DNA of 64,000 bases from Salibacterium lacus (lineage in GTDB: Bacteria; Bacillota; Bacilli; Bacillales; Marinococcaceae): contig NZ_JBHUML010000002.1 of assembly GCF_042684865.1 (NCBI RefSeq), positions 496,001 to 560,000 on the forward strand, in the 5' to 3' direction. A model generated the notes under the pieces. That model saw nothing but the letters and a program-made list of their open reading frames with translations. It did not search any database and had not been told where the DNA came from. The position numbers and the translations under genes are program-made. Within the stretch, counting starts at the first letter, position 1. Each line of letters opens with the position of its first letter. Below are positions 16,813 to 25,063 of this stretch, in pieces.

Positions 16813-18522
16813 TCATTTATCCGCAGGCTTTTTTTCGGAGGCGGCACTTATATTATAGAGACGGATGGAGAGATCGATTAAAAACCAGTCATCGGAATCA
16901 TCAAGACTGCAGCTGGTCATTTTTTCAATCTTTCTCAGACGATAGGTTAAAGACTGCCGGTGCAGATTTAAGTCTCTTGCGGTCTGACTTATGTTTCCTT
17001 TGTTCCGGTTAAATACAAGGAGCGTGTGAACAAGATCAATCCCGCGCTGGCGGGAGTAGTTTAGAATCGGTGCAATAATTGCTTCTGTAATACTGCGGAG
17101 TTCTTCATTTTCGGTAAGGGCGAGAAGGGCACGATCAAATCGTGTGTTGGCATATGTTGTAACAAAACCGGTGCCTTTTTGGCGGCGGCCGATATCAAGA
17201 GCCGAACGTGCCTCATTATATCCTTCGTGAAAAAAGTCATCTCCAAATGTTTTCGCAATACCCCAGGACATTTCAAGAACCGGGTGTACCTGCCGCATCC
17301 GGTATTCCAGCAATTCGATAAATGGATACGCTGTTTCGACTCCTTTTTCCGTGTGGGTTTCTACGAATATGATCAACTCTTCTTTCTGGAAGGTGGTCAT
17401 CGTCCCGACATGAAGCATTCGTCCTGTATGGTACACTTCTTCTTCCAGCCATTCTCCCAGCTGCCTGACCCAATTTTCAAAAGAGGTCACGGATGGTTGT
17501 TGTTGATCGTAAAGGTAATCCAGCTGCTCCGGTCGGGCAATGATACATAAATAAGGGACGTTTAAATGGTACCCGAGGGATTTAGCCCTCGATAATGCCG
17601 CATCTCTCGATTCAAATGTTCCTTCAGCCAGGCTCCATACAAAATCATTTTTCAGTCTCATTTCTGTTTCCACAGCGGCCTGATCATGCAGAAAACACAG
17701 TGCCGAGGTTGTGACAGCATGTTCAAGAAGGATTAACATATTCTCCTCATAGATATCATCTTCAGGGAGCTGTTCGGGCCATTCGATTAAGATGAAGCCC
17801 TGGATTTCTCTGGCACCCTGCACTGTAAGCTGCAGGGCTTTGTTTTGGTCCATATGAACCCAGTGCATCTTGTTCGGAAGTGCTCCTGTATCATAAGCTT
17901 CTTCCATCTGAAAGAAAAGGGGGTCTCCGTGCTGTTGAAGATGGGACCTCCAACTATCTTCAAGGTTTTGTGCTCCGCTCGTTTTGGCTTTCAGACCTCC
18001 CCGACGATCCGCGATAAGAGCCGGCATCCTTAGACGCCGGGAAAGGTAAGCTGCGATCTCTGCTGTTCCTTCTCCATTCAATATAATCTCCAGAAGTTCT
18101 CGTCGAATTCTATCGGAATACTCCACAAAACTTCGCTCCTGCTGATGCAGAGCTGTTGATATGGCATGGCTGACATCTGCAAAGCGGACTTCCCATGGCA
18201 GCTCAACAAGAGGAAACCCCCGGGACTGGCAGTGTTCAATAACAAGGGAGGGGATTTCCATTAAATACCGCCCTGTAGCAATAATAAGTGCCGCCGCATT
18301 GGAATTCATGACTTCTTCTGCAAAGGAGAGAAGTTTCTTTTCATCATGTTCGCACCCAAATGCGGCTGTCAATACAACTTCATTGATGCGTACAAAGTCT
18401 TCAACCGGGAGCTCGATAATAGATACCCATTCCACCGGATTGTTCAATGCGGCTGGTGTTTCTGTTTTCGTATCTGCGCTTCTGAGAACCGGAAGTTCAA
18501 GCATTTCCTGTACACTGAACAT
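16813..18522 (-). CDS. PucR family transcriptional regulator of the adjacent catabolic cluster
   Basis: A 569-residue regulator. Residues 1-125 are a PucR-type sensory domain (MFSVQEMLELPVL, ELPVEDFVRINEVVLTAAFG). The middle has the GGDEF-like CdaR/PucR fold. The last 60 residues hold the Fis-like HTH_30 domain, with NKGNISQTARDLNLHRQSL and TYRLRKIEK. Members of this family sense catabolic intermediates; PucR and AdeR activate purine and alanine use. The start at 18522 has GGAGGTG upstream on the minus strand; a longer frame to 18708 runs back over the divergent gene's promoter. It is divergent from the five-gene cluster starting at 18683, sharing a 160-base control region, which strongly suggests it regulates that cluster. 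Confidence 0.9.
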   Translation of the reverse strand: MFSVQEMLELPVLRSADTKTETPAALNNPVEWVSIIELPVEDFVRINEVVLTAAFGCEHDEKKLLSFAEEVMNSNAAALIIATGRYLMEIPSLVIEHCQSRGFPLVELPWEVRFADVSHAISTALHQQERSFVEYSDRIRRELLEIILNGEGTAEIAAYLSRRLRMPALIADRRGGLKAKTSGAQNLEDSWRSHLQQHGDPLFFQMEEAYDTGALPNKMHWVHMDQNKALQLTVQGAREIQGFILIEWPEQLPEDDIYEENMLILLEHAVTTSALCFLHDQAAVETEMRLKNDFVWSLAEGTFESRDAALSRAKSLGYHLNVPYLCIIARPEQLDYLYDQQQPSVTSFENWVRQLGEWLEEEVYHTGRMLHVGTMTTFQKEELIIFVETHTEKGVETAYPFIELLEYRMRQVHPVLEMSWGIAKTFGDDFFHEGYNEARSALDIGRRQKGTGFVTTYANTRFDRALLALTENEELRSITEAIIAPILNYSRQRGIDLVHTLLVFNRNKGNISQTARDLNLHRQSLTYRLRKIEKMTSCSLDDSDDWFLIDLSIRLYNISAASEKKPADK

Positions 18523-18682
18523 ATTGACACCTCCCGTTCGACCAATGTGAGAAAATATGTTGTGCATTATGGTGAAACAGCACGAATTACTTTTATACAA
18601 CTTGGTGAATGGAATCTTTTCCTTTCTATCGTATGATAAAAATAGGTAAAAAGAAAGTATGACGTGAAAGGAAGTGCGAGCC

Positions 18683-19897
18683 ATGAGAAACGAACAGAAC
18701 CGGATCATTCAACAGTCAACCAAAGCCGTGTGGTCCGGCGAGAAAGAATATAGAGCCTACGGAGCAACACAGGTGCCTGTGGTACACAGTGTCGCTTATT
18801 CCTATGATGATCTGGATCACTGGTACGATGTGGCTGTAGGACGTGAAAAAGGTCATATCTACGGTAGAAACACGAACCCGACAGTGGAATCGTTTGAACA
18901 GAAAATACGGGATCTTGAAGGAGCAGAGGCTGCGACGAGTTTTTCCACCGGAATGGCAGCCATAAGCAACTCCCTGTCTACGTTTTTAACTCCAGGGGAC
19001 CGGATTGTCTCCATGAATGACACGTACGGCGGGACAAATAAAATATTCAGTGAGTTTCTCCCCCGGCTTGATATTGATGTCAGCCTTTGTGAAACAGGTA
19101 ATCATGAAGAAATAGAAAAAGAAGTACGTAAAGGATGTAAGATTCTTTATTTGGAAACGCCGACGAATCCAACCGTTAAAATCACAGATATGCAAAGAAT
19201 GGTACGGGCAGCCCGGGAAGTTGGTGCCATGGTCTTTGTTGACAATACATTTGCTACTCCAATCAACCAGAATCCGCTGGAATATGGGGTGGATCTCGTT
19301 ATTCACAGTGCGACAAAATTCCTCGGTGGTCATGCCGACGCCCTTGGAGGAGCTGTGTGCGGCAGTCGTGATCTCGTAGAAAAGATTTTTCATTACCGTG
19401 AAATTAACGGGGCGACAATGGATCCGATGTCGGCCTACCTGCTGTTAAGAGGAATGAAAACACTTCATCTTCGTTTGAAACAGTCCTGTGATTCCGCGAT
19501 GACCATTGCCCGGTACCTGAAAAACCATGACTTGGTGGACGATGTCTTTTATCCAGGCTTAAAAGACCACCCGGGACACGATATCGCCGCCCGTCAGATG
19601 AAACAGTTCGGCGGCATGCTCAGCTTTTCCATGAAAGGCGGAATGGAAGCAGTCCGGGATTTTCTGCCGAAGCTGCAGTACGCCAACCGCGCAGCCAATC
19701 TAGGTTCTGTCGAAACAACAGTCGGCCCGGCAAGAACGACAAGTCACGTCGAAAATACACCGGAAGAACGGGCGGAACTCGGAATTCCGGAAAGTCTCGT
19801 CCGGTACTCTGTCGGCATTGAAGACCCAGATGATTTGATAGCAGACCTGGAAGCGGCTTTTGATTCTTTAAAAGAAACAACTGCTCCAAAAGAGTAA
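18683..19897 (+). CDS. Cys/Met metabolism PLP-dependent enzyme (cystathionine gamma-synthase/lyase family)
   Basis: A 404-residue PLP enzyme of fold type I, gamma-family. Lys212 in HSATKFLGGH forms the Schiff base, Asp187 in VFVDNTFATP holds the pyridine ring, and YGRNTNPT at about 60-67 and SFSTGMAAIS at 86-95 bind phosphate. The C-terminal SLVRYSVGIEDPDDLI is typical. Family members catalyse gamma-replacement or elimination on homoserine esters, cystathionine or methionine; the substrate cannot be read from sequence. Its setting, first gene of a PucR-regulated cluster with a putative ectoine hydrolase, is unusual for methionine biosynthesis and hints at a four-carbon amino-acid intermediate. 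ATG 18683 follows AAAGGAAG by about 8 bases. The M20 gene starts 20 bases later. Confidence 0.88.
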   Translation: MRNEQNRIIQQSTKAVWSGEKEYRAYGATQVPVVHSVAYSYDDLDHWYDVAVGREKGHIYGRNTNPTVESFEQKIRDLEGAEAATSFSTGMAAISNSLSTFLTPGDRIVSMNDTYGGTNKIFSEFLPRLDIDVSLCETGNHEEIEKEVRKGCKILYLETPTNPTVKITDMQRMVRAAREVGAMVFVDNTFATPINQNPLEYGVDLVIHSATKFLGGHADALGGAVCGSRDLVEKIFHYREINGATMDPMSAYLLLRGMKTLHLRLKQSCDSAMTIARYLKNHDLVDDVFYPGLKDHPGHDIAARQMKQFGGMLSFSMKGGMEAVRDFLPKLQYANRAANLGSVETTVGPARTTSHVENTPEERAELGIPESLVRYSVGIEDPDDLIADLEAAFDSLKETTAPKE

Positions 19898-19917
19898 CAG
19901 ATAAAGGGGGCTGCATC

Positions 19918-21144
19918 ATGCATTCCGAGCATTATCTCTACCAGAAAGCAGCATCGATGCAAAGCGAGCTTTCCTCATGGCGGCAGCATTTTCACAAATA
20001 CCCTGAACAAAGTTTTCAGGAAGAAAATACAGCAGCCTTTGTCGAGAAAGAACTGCGCAGAATCCCCGGAATGGAGGTTTTTTCCGGAGAAAAGGGAACC
20101 GGGCTGAAGACCGGAGTGGCCGGGGTTCTTAAGAAAGGAAGCGGGCCGGCAGCTGCACTTCGGGCTGATATGGACGCTCTGCCGATTCAGGAGGATAATG
20201 ACACATCTTACCGGTCGGTTCATGATGGCGTGATGCATGCCTGCGGACATGACGCCCATACTGCCATGCTGCTCGGTGCTGCCCGTATTCTGGCAGAAGA
20301 AGACAGTTTCGGGGGTACGGTGAAGTTTATTTTTCAGCCTGCGGAGGAAATGACAGATAGAAACAAAAAATCCGGGGCTCCCTACATGATTCAACACGGG
20401 ATACTTCAGGACGTCTCTGTTGCTTTTGCCCTTCATATGGACCCGGAATACCTTCCCGGCACTGTCCGTCTGCACGAAGGGCCGAGCATGGCAAATGTAG
20501 ATACCTTTCAGGCGGAAATACTTGGAACAGGAGGGCACGGGGCTTATCCGCATCTTGGGACGGATCCTCTCTGGATGTTGTCTTTTGTCATACAGGCTGT
20601 GCAGGGGATAACTTCGAGAAAAACGTCCCCGCTTTCTCCATCGGTCATCAGCATCGGTGAAGTGAATGCTGGATCTTCTACCAATGTGATCCCGGATCAG
20701 GTGAGGATGCAGGGAACGATAAGAAGCTACGATCAGGAAACGCGCCTACACCTGGAGCAGGAACTGGAACAGGCCTTCTCGATTGTTGAAGCAATGGGCG
20801 GGACGTACCATCTCCAAGTGGATAAAGGGGAACCTGCTCTGCAGAACGATAAAATGGCTGTTCAACTGTTTGATGAAACGTTACAGAATATATTTCCCCA
20901 TTATTCTATTTTACGGCAGCCGTACGGTCTGGGGGGCGAAGACTTTGGTTACATGGCTGAGAATGTGCCGGCTGCCATGCTTTTTCTGGGTGCAGGTTTT
21001 GAAAACAATCAGCAGAGGGGTCTGCACATGCCTCGTTTTGACCTGGAAGAAGAAATGCTGCCGGTCGGTGCTTCCCTTCTTGCAGGCACAGCGCTTCAGT
21101 ATTTTCAACACAACGCAAAGAATGAGGAAGGGAGTGGAATGTAA
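19918..21144 (+). CDS. M20 family amidohydrolase/deacetylase
   Basis: A 408-residue M20D metallopeptidase-family amidohydrolase. LRADMDALPI (81-90), HACGHDAHTAM (107-117, with Cys109 and His111 as metal ligands), FQPAEE (catalytic Glu), the dimerisation-domain GTGGHGAYP and GLGGEDFGYM near the end are all present. Such enzymes deacylate N-acyl amino acids, indole-3-acetyl conjugates or hippurate. In this cluster a natural role is to remove the acetyl group from N-acetyl-2,4-diaminobutyrate, the product of ectoine hydrolase, replacing the zinc deacetylase DoeB/EutE used elsewhere. That assignment is inference. GGGGG-type Shine-Dalgarno (AAAGGGGG) precedes the ATG; the stop overlaps the next start by one base. 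Confidence 0.9.
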   Translation: MHSEHYLYQKAASMQSELSSWRQHFHKYPEQSFQEENTAAFVEKELRRIPGMEVFSGEKGTGLKTGVAGVLKKGSGPAAALRADMDALPIQEDNDTSYRSVHDGVMHACGHDAHTAMLLGAARILAEEDSFGGTVKFIFQPAEEMTDRNKKSGAPYMIQHGILQDVSVAFALHMDPEYLPGTVRLHEGPSMANVDTFQAEILGTGGHGAYPHLGTDPLWMLSFVIQAVQGITSRKTSPLSPSVISIGEVNAGSSTNVIPDQVRMQGTIRSYDQETRLHLEQELEQAFSIVEAMGGTYHLQVDKGEPALQNDKMAVQLFDETLQNIFPHYSILRQPYGLGGEDFGYMAENVPAAMLFLGAGFENNQQRGLHMPRFDLEEEMLPVGASLLAGTALQYFQHNAKNEEGSGM

Positions 21145-22184
21145 TGGCACATAAACTGGCTTTTATCGGATTCGGCGGTGTCGGCCGGGGGCTTGCTCAA
21201 ATCATCCAGGAGAGGGAAGCTTCTCTGAAGAAAAAATACGGAACGGATTTTCAGATGGTCTCTATCGCCGATTTATACAAAGGATCATTGCATCACCCGG
21301 ATGGTTTGAATATACAAGCTGTGTTCGATTCCCTTGAAAAAGACGGAACCCTTCATCATTATCCGGATCAGGAAGGATTGATCAGGGGTTGGGATAGTCT
21401 CACTACAATTGAACGATCAAACGCGGATACGATGGTTGAAATCACATTCACCGACATCCAAACAGGACAGCCGGCCATCGATCACTGCAAAAAAGCGTTT
21501 GCCGCGGGGAAAAATGCCGTCATGACAAATAAGGGACCTGTTGCTTTAGCTTATTCAGAACTACAGGAAATGGCGGCGCAGCATAATGTCCAGTTTAAGT
21601 TTGAAGGCACGGTTATGAGCGGAACCCCCGCGATCCGAATGCCTCTCACCTCTCTGGCCGGAAACGAGATCAGCGAAATACGGGGCATATTTAACGGTAC
21701 CACCAACTACATCCTTTCGCGTATGGAAACCGGAATGGCGCTCGACGATGCACTGAAAGAAGCGCAGGAGAAGGGATATGCAGAAGCGGACCCGACAAGT
21801 GACCTGGAAGGTTGGGATGTTCTCTACAAAGTTATTATTCTGGCCAATGTTGTCATGGAGGCCGGATTATCTAAAAAGGATGTATTCTGTGAAGGCATCA
21901 CCGGACTGTCCCCGTCTGATGTTCAGCAGGCAGCTTCTGAAGGTAAAAAGTGGAAGCTTATCGGCAAAATCAAAAACGAAAAGGGCACCGTTTCGGCTTC
22001 CGTTTCACCTGAAAAAGTGCCGCAGGATGATCCTCTCGCCGGGATATCGGGATCTCTGAATGCCGTCACGTATGACTGTGACCTGTCAGGTCCGGTAACG
22101 CTGATGGGAGCGGGGGCAGGTATACCTGAAACCGGTTTTGCCTTATTAATTGATTTAATCAATATAGAACGTAACCATGTCTAA
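21144..22184 (+). CDS. Homoserine-dehydrogenase-like oxidoreductase without ACT domain
   Basis: A 346-residue NAD(P)-dependent enzyme. GFGGVGRGL at residues 9-17 is the nucleotide-binding loop, MTNKGPVA holds the catalytic-region Lys, FNGTTNYIL is the family hallmark, and EADPTSDLEGWDVLYK matches the homoserine-binding block (usual form ADPTADVEGIDAAHK), with the Lys kept. It stops before the regulatory ACT domain found in biosynthetic homoserine dehydrogenase, so it should not be feedback-inhibited by threonine. It would interconvert aspartate 4-semialdehyde and homoserine. Translational coupling to the M20 gene (stop and start share a base) argues that it serves this cluster rather than threonine synthesis. 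Confidence 0.85.
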   Translation: MAHKLAFIGFGGVGRGLAQIIQEREASLKKKYGTDFQMVSIADLYKGSLHHPDGLNIQAVFDSLEKDGTLHHYPDQEGLIRGWDSLTTIERSNADTMVEITFTDIQTGQPAIDHCKKAFAAGKNAVMTNKGPVALAYSELQEMAAQHNVQFKFEGTVMSGTPAIRMPLTSLAGNEISEIRGIFNGTTNYILSRMETGMALDDALKEAQEKGYAEADPTSDLEGWDVLYKVIILANVVMEAGLSKKDVFCEGITGLSPSDVQQAASEGKKWKLIGKIKNEKGTVSASVSPEKVPQDDPLAGISGSLNAVTYDCDLSGPVTLMGAGAGIPETGFALLIDLINIERNHV

Positions 22185-22211
22185 CACTTCACATGAAAGG
22201 TGGCGGGTAAC

Positions 22212-23654
22212 ATGGCAGAACAAATAGGGAAACAAAAAATGCTGCTGGCAGGAGAATGGGTGGAAAAATCGGAGGAGATTGAAGTACGGAACCCTGAGAA
22301 CAATGAAATCATCGGTACGGTTCCGGCCGGTTCCGCTTCCGATATGAAACAGGCAATCGAACTTGGCCGGGAAGGTGCACAGACAGCTGCCGATTTATCG
22401 GTCCGGGATAGAATGGACATCCTGACGAAGGCGGCTGATTACATTGAAGCACATCTTGATACGTTTGCTTTAACCATTGCTATGGAAGGAAGCAAAACTA
22501 TCAATGAAGCCAGAAGTGAGACGACAAGAGCAGCGGAAACGATCCGAATCAGCGCTGAAGAGGCGAGACGTCTCACCGGAGAATCCATCAACTTCGACCA
22601 GATGCCTGGTAATACAGACCGGATGGGGTATTATTTCCGCTTTCCAGTTGGAATTATTGCGGCGATTACACCCTTCAATGATCCGCTGAACTTAATCGCT
22701 CATAAAATCGGACCTGGTATTGCAGCAGGCAATGCCGTCATTATTAAACCGGCAACGCAAACGCCGTTAAGTGCCGTTAAGATGGCGGAAGCATTTATGA
22801 GTGCCGGTCTACCGCCTAAAGTGCTGAGTGTAATTACCGGCCGGGCGAGAGATATCGGAGATGTCCTTATTGAAAGCCCGGACGTTAATATGATCAGCTT
22901 TACAGGCGGAATGGAAACCGGAGAAAGCATCGCCAAAAAAGCAGGATTAAAACGGTTGTCCATGGAACTTGGCTCCAATTCTCCAGTTATTGTAAGGGCG
23001 GATGCCGACCTGGATGCCGCAGCAGCATCCTGTGCAGATGGCGCTTTTGCAGCTGCGGGGCAAAACTGCCTTTCGGTGCAGCGGATTTATATCGAAGAAG
23101 AAGCTTATGATTCTTTTCGGTCCCGTTTTCTTCAGGAAACAGCTGACGTAAAAACCGGCAGTAAATTGTCGGAAGATACAGACGTGGGGCCGCTGATTAA
23201 TGAGAAAGAAGCCAAACGAGTGGAGCGTTGGATAGAGGAGGCAGTGGAAGCCGGGGGTACCATTGCTGCAGGCGGTACCCGCAGCGGAGCTTACGTGGAT
23301 CCAACTGTCCTGGAAAATGTTCCGGACGACGCTCTTATTGTTAAAGAAGAAGTATTCGGCCCGGCCGTGCTGCTTTTTAAAGTGAAGCATCTTGATGAAG
23401 CGATAAAACGTTCCAATGATGTCAACTACGGTCTGCAGGCCGGGATTTTTACAACCAATATCAATGCCGCCCTGAAAGCTTCGAAAAAACTTCATGTCGG
23501 GGGCGTTATGATTAATGACAGCAGTGACTTTCGTATTGATGCCATGCCATTTGGCGGTGTAAAAGGTTCCGGCCTTGGACGCGAAGGCGTAGAATATGCA
23601 ATAAAAGAAATGTCAGAAGAACGAATTGTCGCCTTTAAATGGACGGACGAATAA
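22212..23654 (+). CDS. Aldehyde dehydrogenase, candidate aspartate-semialdehyde dehydrogenase (DoeC-like)
   Basis: A 480-residue NAD(P)-dependent ALDH. FPVGIIAAITPFNDPLN and SFTGGMETG form the cofactor site, Glu of LSMELGSNSP is the general base, and the catalytic Cys is in AAAGQNCLSVQRIY; the family ending IDAMPFGGVKGSGLGREG is complete. It belongs by eye to the glyceraldehyde-3-phosphate/lactaldehyde-like group. In ectoine catabolism DoeC oxidises aspartate semialdehyde to aspartate, and this ALDH is the obvious candidate for that step here; the substrate is inferred from context. The ATG at 22212 has AAAGGTGG 8 bases upstream. The M24 gene follows after 81 bases. Confidence 0.88.
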   Translation: MAEQIGKQKMLLAGEWVEKSEEIEVRNPENNEIIGTVPAGSASDMKQAIELGREGAQTAADLSVRDRMDILTKAADYIEAHLDTFALTIAMEGSKTINEARSETTRAAETIRISAEEARRLTGESINFDQMPGNTDRMGYYFRFPVGIIAAITPFNDPLNLIAHKIGPGIAAGNAVIIKPATQTPLSAVKMAEAFMSAGLPPKVLSVITGRARDIGDVLIESPDVNMISFTGGMETGESIAKKAGLKRLSMELGSNSPVIVRADADLDAAAASCADGAFAAAGQNCLSVQRIYIEEEAYDSFRSRFLQETADVKTGSKLSEDTDVGPLINEKEAKRVERWIEEAVEAGGTIAAGGTRSGAYVDPTVLENVPDDALIVKEEVFGPAVLLFKVKHLDEAIKRSNDVNYGLQAGIFTTNINAALKASKKLHVGGVMINDSSDFRIDAMPFGGVKGSGLGREGVEYAIKEMSEERIVAFKWTDE

Positions 23655-23735
23655 AATAACAGGTGGGAACGGCGGTCTATCAGTCCGCCCTCTTTGTCAC
23701 ATGTTGAAATGAACAGTCGGGAAAGGGGTGGAAAT

Positions 23736-24947
23736 GTGTTTTCCAATGAAGAATATTTAGTGAGAATGAATCAAACGAAACAGAAGATGATGGAATATGG
23801 TATTGAAGTGCTTCTCGTATCCAACCCGTCCAACATGTTTTATCTGACCGGTTATAATGCCTGGTCTTTTTATGTACATCAAATTCTTGTTGTTATGATT
23901 GATGAAGAACAGCCGATCTGGATCGGCAGGGAAATGGACGCCCACAGCGCCCAGGTTACAACTTGGCTCGATGACAATCATATCATTCCGTATCCTGATG
24001 AATTTGTACAGTCAACGATTAAACACCCTATGGATTTTGTTGCAAACATTCTGACCGAAATCGGACAGGGCAATCGAAAGATCGGTCTTGAAATGGACGC
24101 TTTCTATTTCACGGCGATGTGTTACGAACGAATCATGCAGGGGCTTCCAAATGCTGAATTCCGGAATTTCAGCACACTTGTAAACTGGGTGAGACTTATT
24201 AAATCCGACACGGAAATCGAATGCATGAAAAAGGCATCCAGAATTCTGGAAAACGCAATGAATGCAGCATATGATACAGTAGATATCGGTATTCGCGAAA
24301 ATGATGTAGCTGCCGCCATCTACCAGGCCCAGATCAGCGGCACTTCAGATTTTGGCGGGGATTATACATCCATTGTTCCAATGATACCGTCAAATGAAAA
24401 TACAGCCAGTCCGCATTTAACCTGGACGGATAAACGATATCAATACGGAGATTACATGACCATTGAAATAGCCGGCGCCTACAAACGTTATCACACTCCT
24501 ATGGCAAGAACGCTTGCTATAGGAGAAGCACCGGATAAAGTACAGGATCTCGCCGATGTTGTCGTAGAAGGAATAGAGACAACGATGGAACATATTAAAC
24601 CGGGGATTACGGCTGAAGAAGTAGAAGATATCTGGAGCAAAACGATTGCAAAACGAGGCTATTTCAAAGAATCACGGCTGGGATATTCCATCGGGTTAAG
24701 TTATCCGCCCGATTGGGGAGAGCACACGGTCAGTTTCCGGAAAGGAGACCGGACGATGATGCAGCCGAACATGACATTTCATCTAATGCCGGGCATCTGG
24801 CTTGATAATTACGGGGTGGAAATCACAGAATCCATCCGTATCACGGAAAATGGCTGTGAAACATTCGCCGATGTCCCAAGAGATCTTCATATAAAAAAAC
24901 CATCCCAGGTTAGTTCGTTTACCTCGGAGAAAAACCAGACGACGTAA
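23736..24947 (+). CDS. doeA: M24/creatinase-family ectoine hydrolase (DoeA/EutD-like)
   Basis: A 403-residue M24 pita-bread fold protein. The N-terminal creatinase domain has NPSNMFYLTGYNAWSF; the C-terminal domain has LGYSIGLSYPPDWGEHTVSF, then TFHLMPGIWLDNYGVEITES. The GYSIGLSYPPDWGE block is the one I associate with ectoine hydrolases of Halomonas (DoeA) and Ruegeria (EutD). The metal-ligand aspartates of true M24 peptidases are missing: the motif reads EIAGAYKRYHTPMART. This agrees with a metal-independent, creatinase-like hydrolase that opens the ectoine ring to N-acetyl-diaminobutyrate. GTG 23736 is chosen because AAAGGGG lies just upstream; a TTG 42 bases earlier lacks a site. A terminator closes the operon. 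Confidence 0.8.
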   Translation: MFSNEEYLVRMNQTKQKMMEYGIEVLLVSNPSNMFYLTGYNAWSFYVHQILVVMIDEEQPIWIGREMDAHSAQVTTWLDDNHIIPYPDEFVQSTIKHPMDFVANILTEIGQGNRKIGLEMDAFYFTAMCYERIMQGLPNAEFRNFSTLVNWVRLIKSDTEIECMKKASRILENAMNAAYDTVDIGIRENDVAAAIYQAQISGTSDFGGDYTSIVPMIPSNENTASPHLTWTDKRYQYGDYMTIEIAGAYKRYHTPMARTLAIGEAPDKVQDLADVVVEGIETTMEHIKPGITAEEVEDIWSKTIAKRGYFKESRLGYSIGLSYPPDWGEHTVSFRKGDRTMMQPNMTFHLMPGIWLDNYGVEITESIRITENGCETFADVPRDLHIKKPSQVSSFTSEKNQTT

Positions 24948-24956
24948 ACTTATCTG

Positions 24957-24990
24957 CTCTGCAGGCCAACGGCACTGCAGAGTTTTTTTT
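24957..24990 (+). terminator. Terminator after the ectoine-hydrolase gene
   Basis: An 8-bp perfect stem (CTCTGCAG with CTGCAGAG) is followed by eight T. It separates the catabolic cluster from the permease gene, allowing partial read-through at most. Confidence 0.85.
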
Positions 24991-25063
24991 CGCAGAGCCG
25001 ATGGTGGAAACAGGAAGAGCATGATACGATAGGTGTGGATGGTACACGAAAGAAGGGAAAGTC

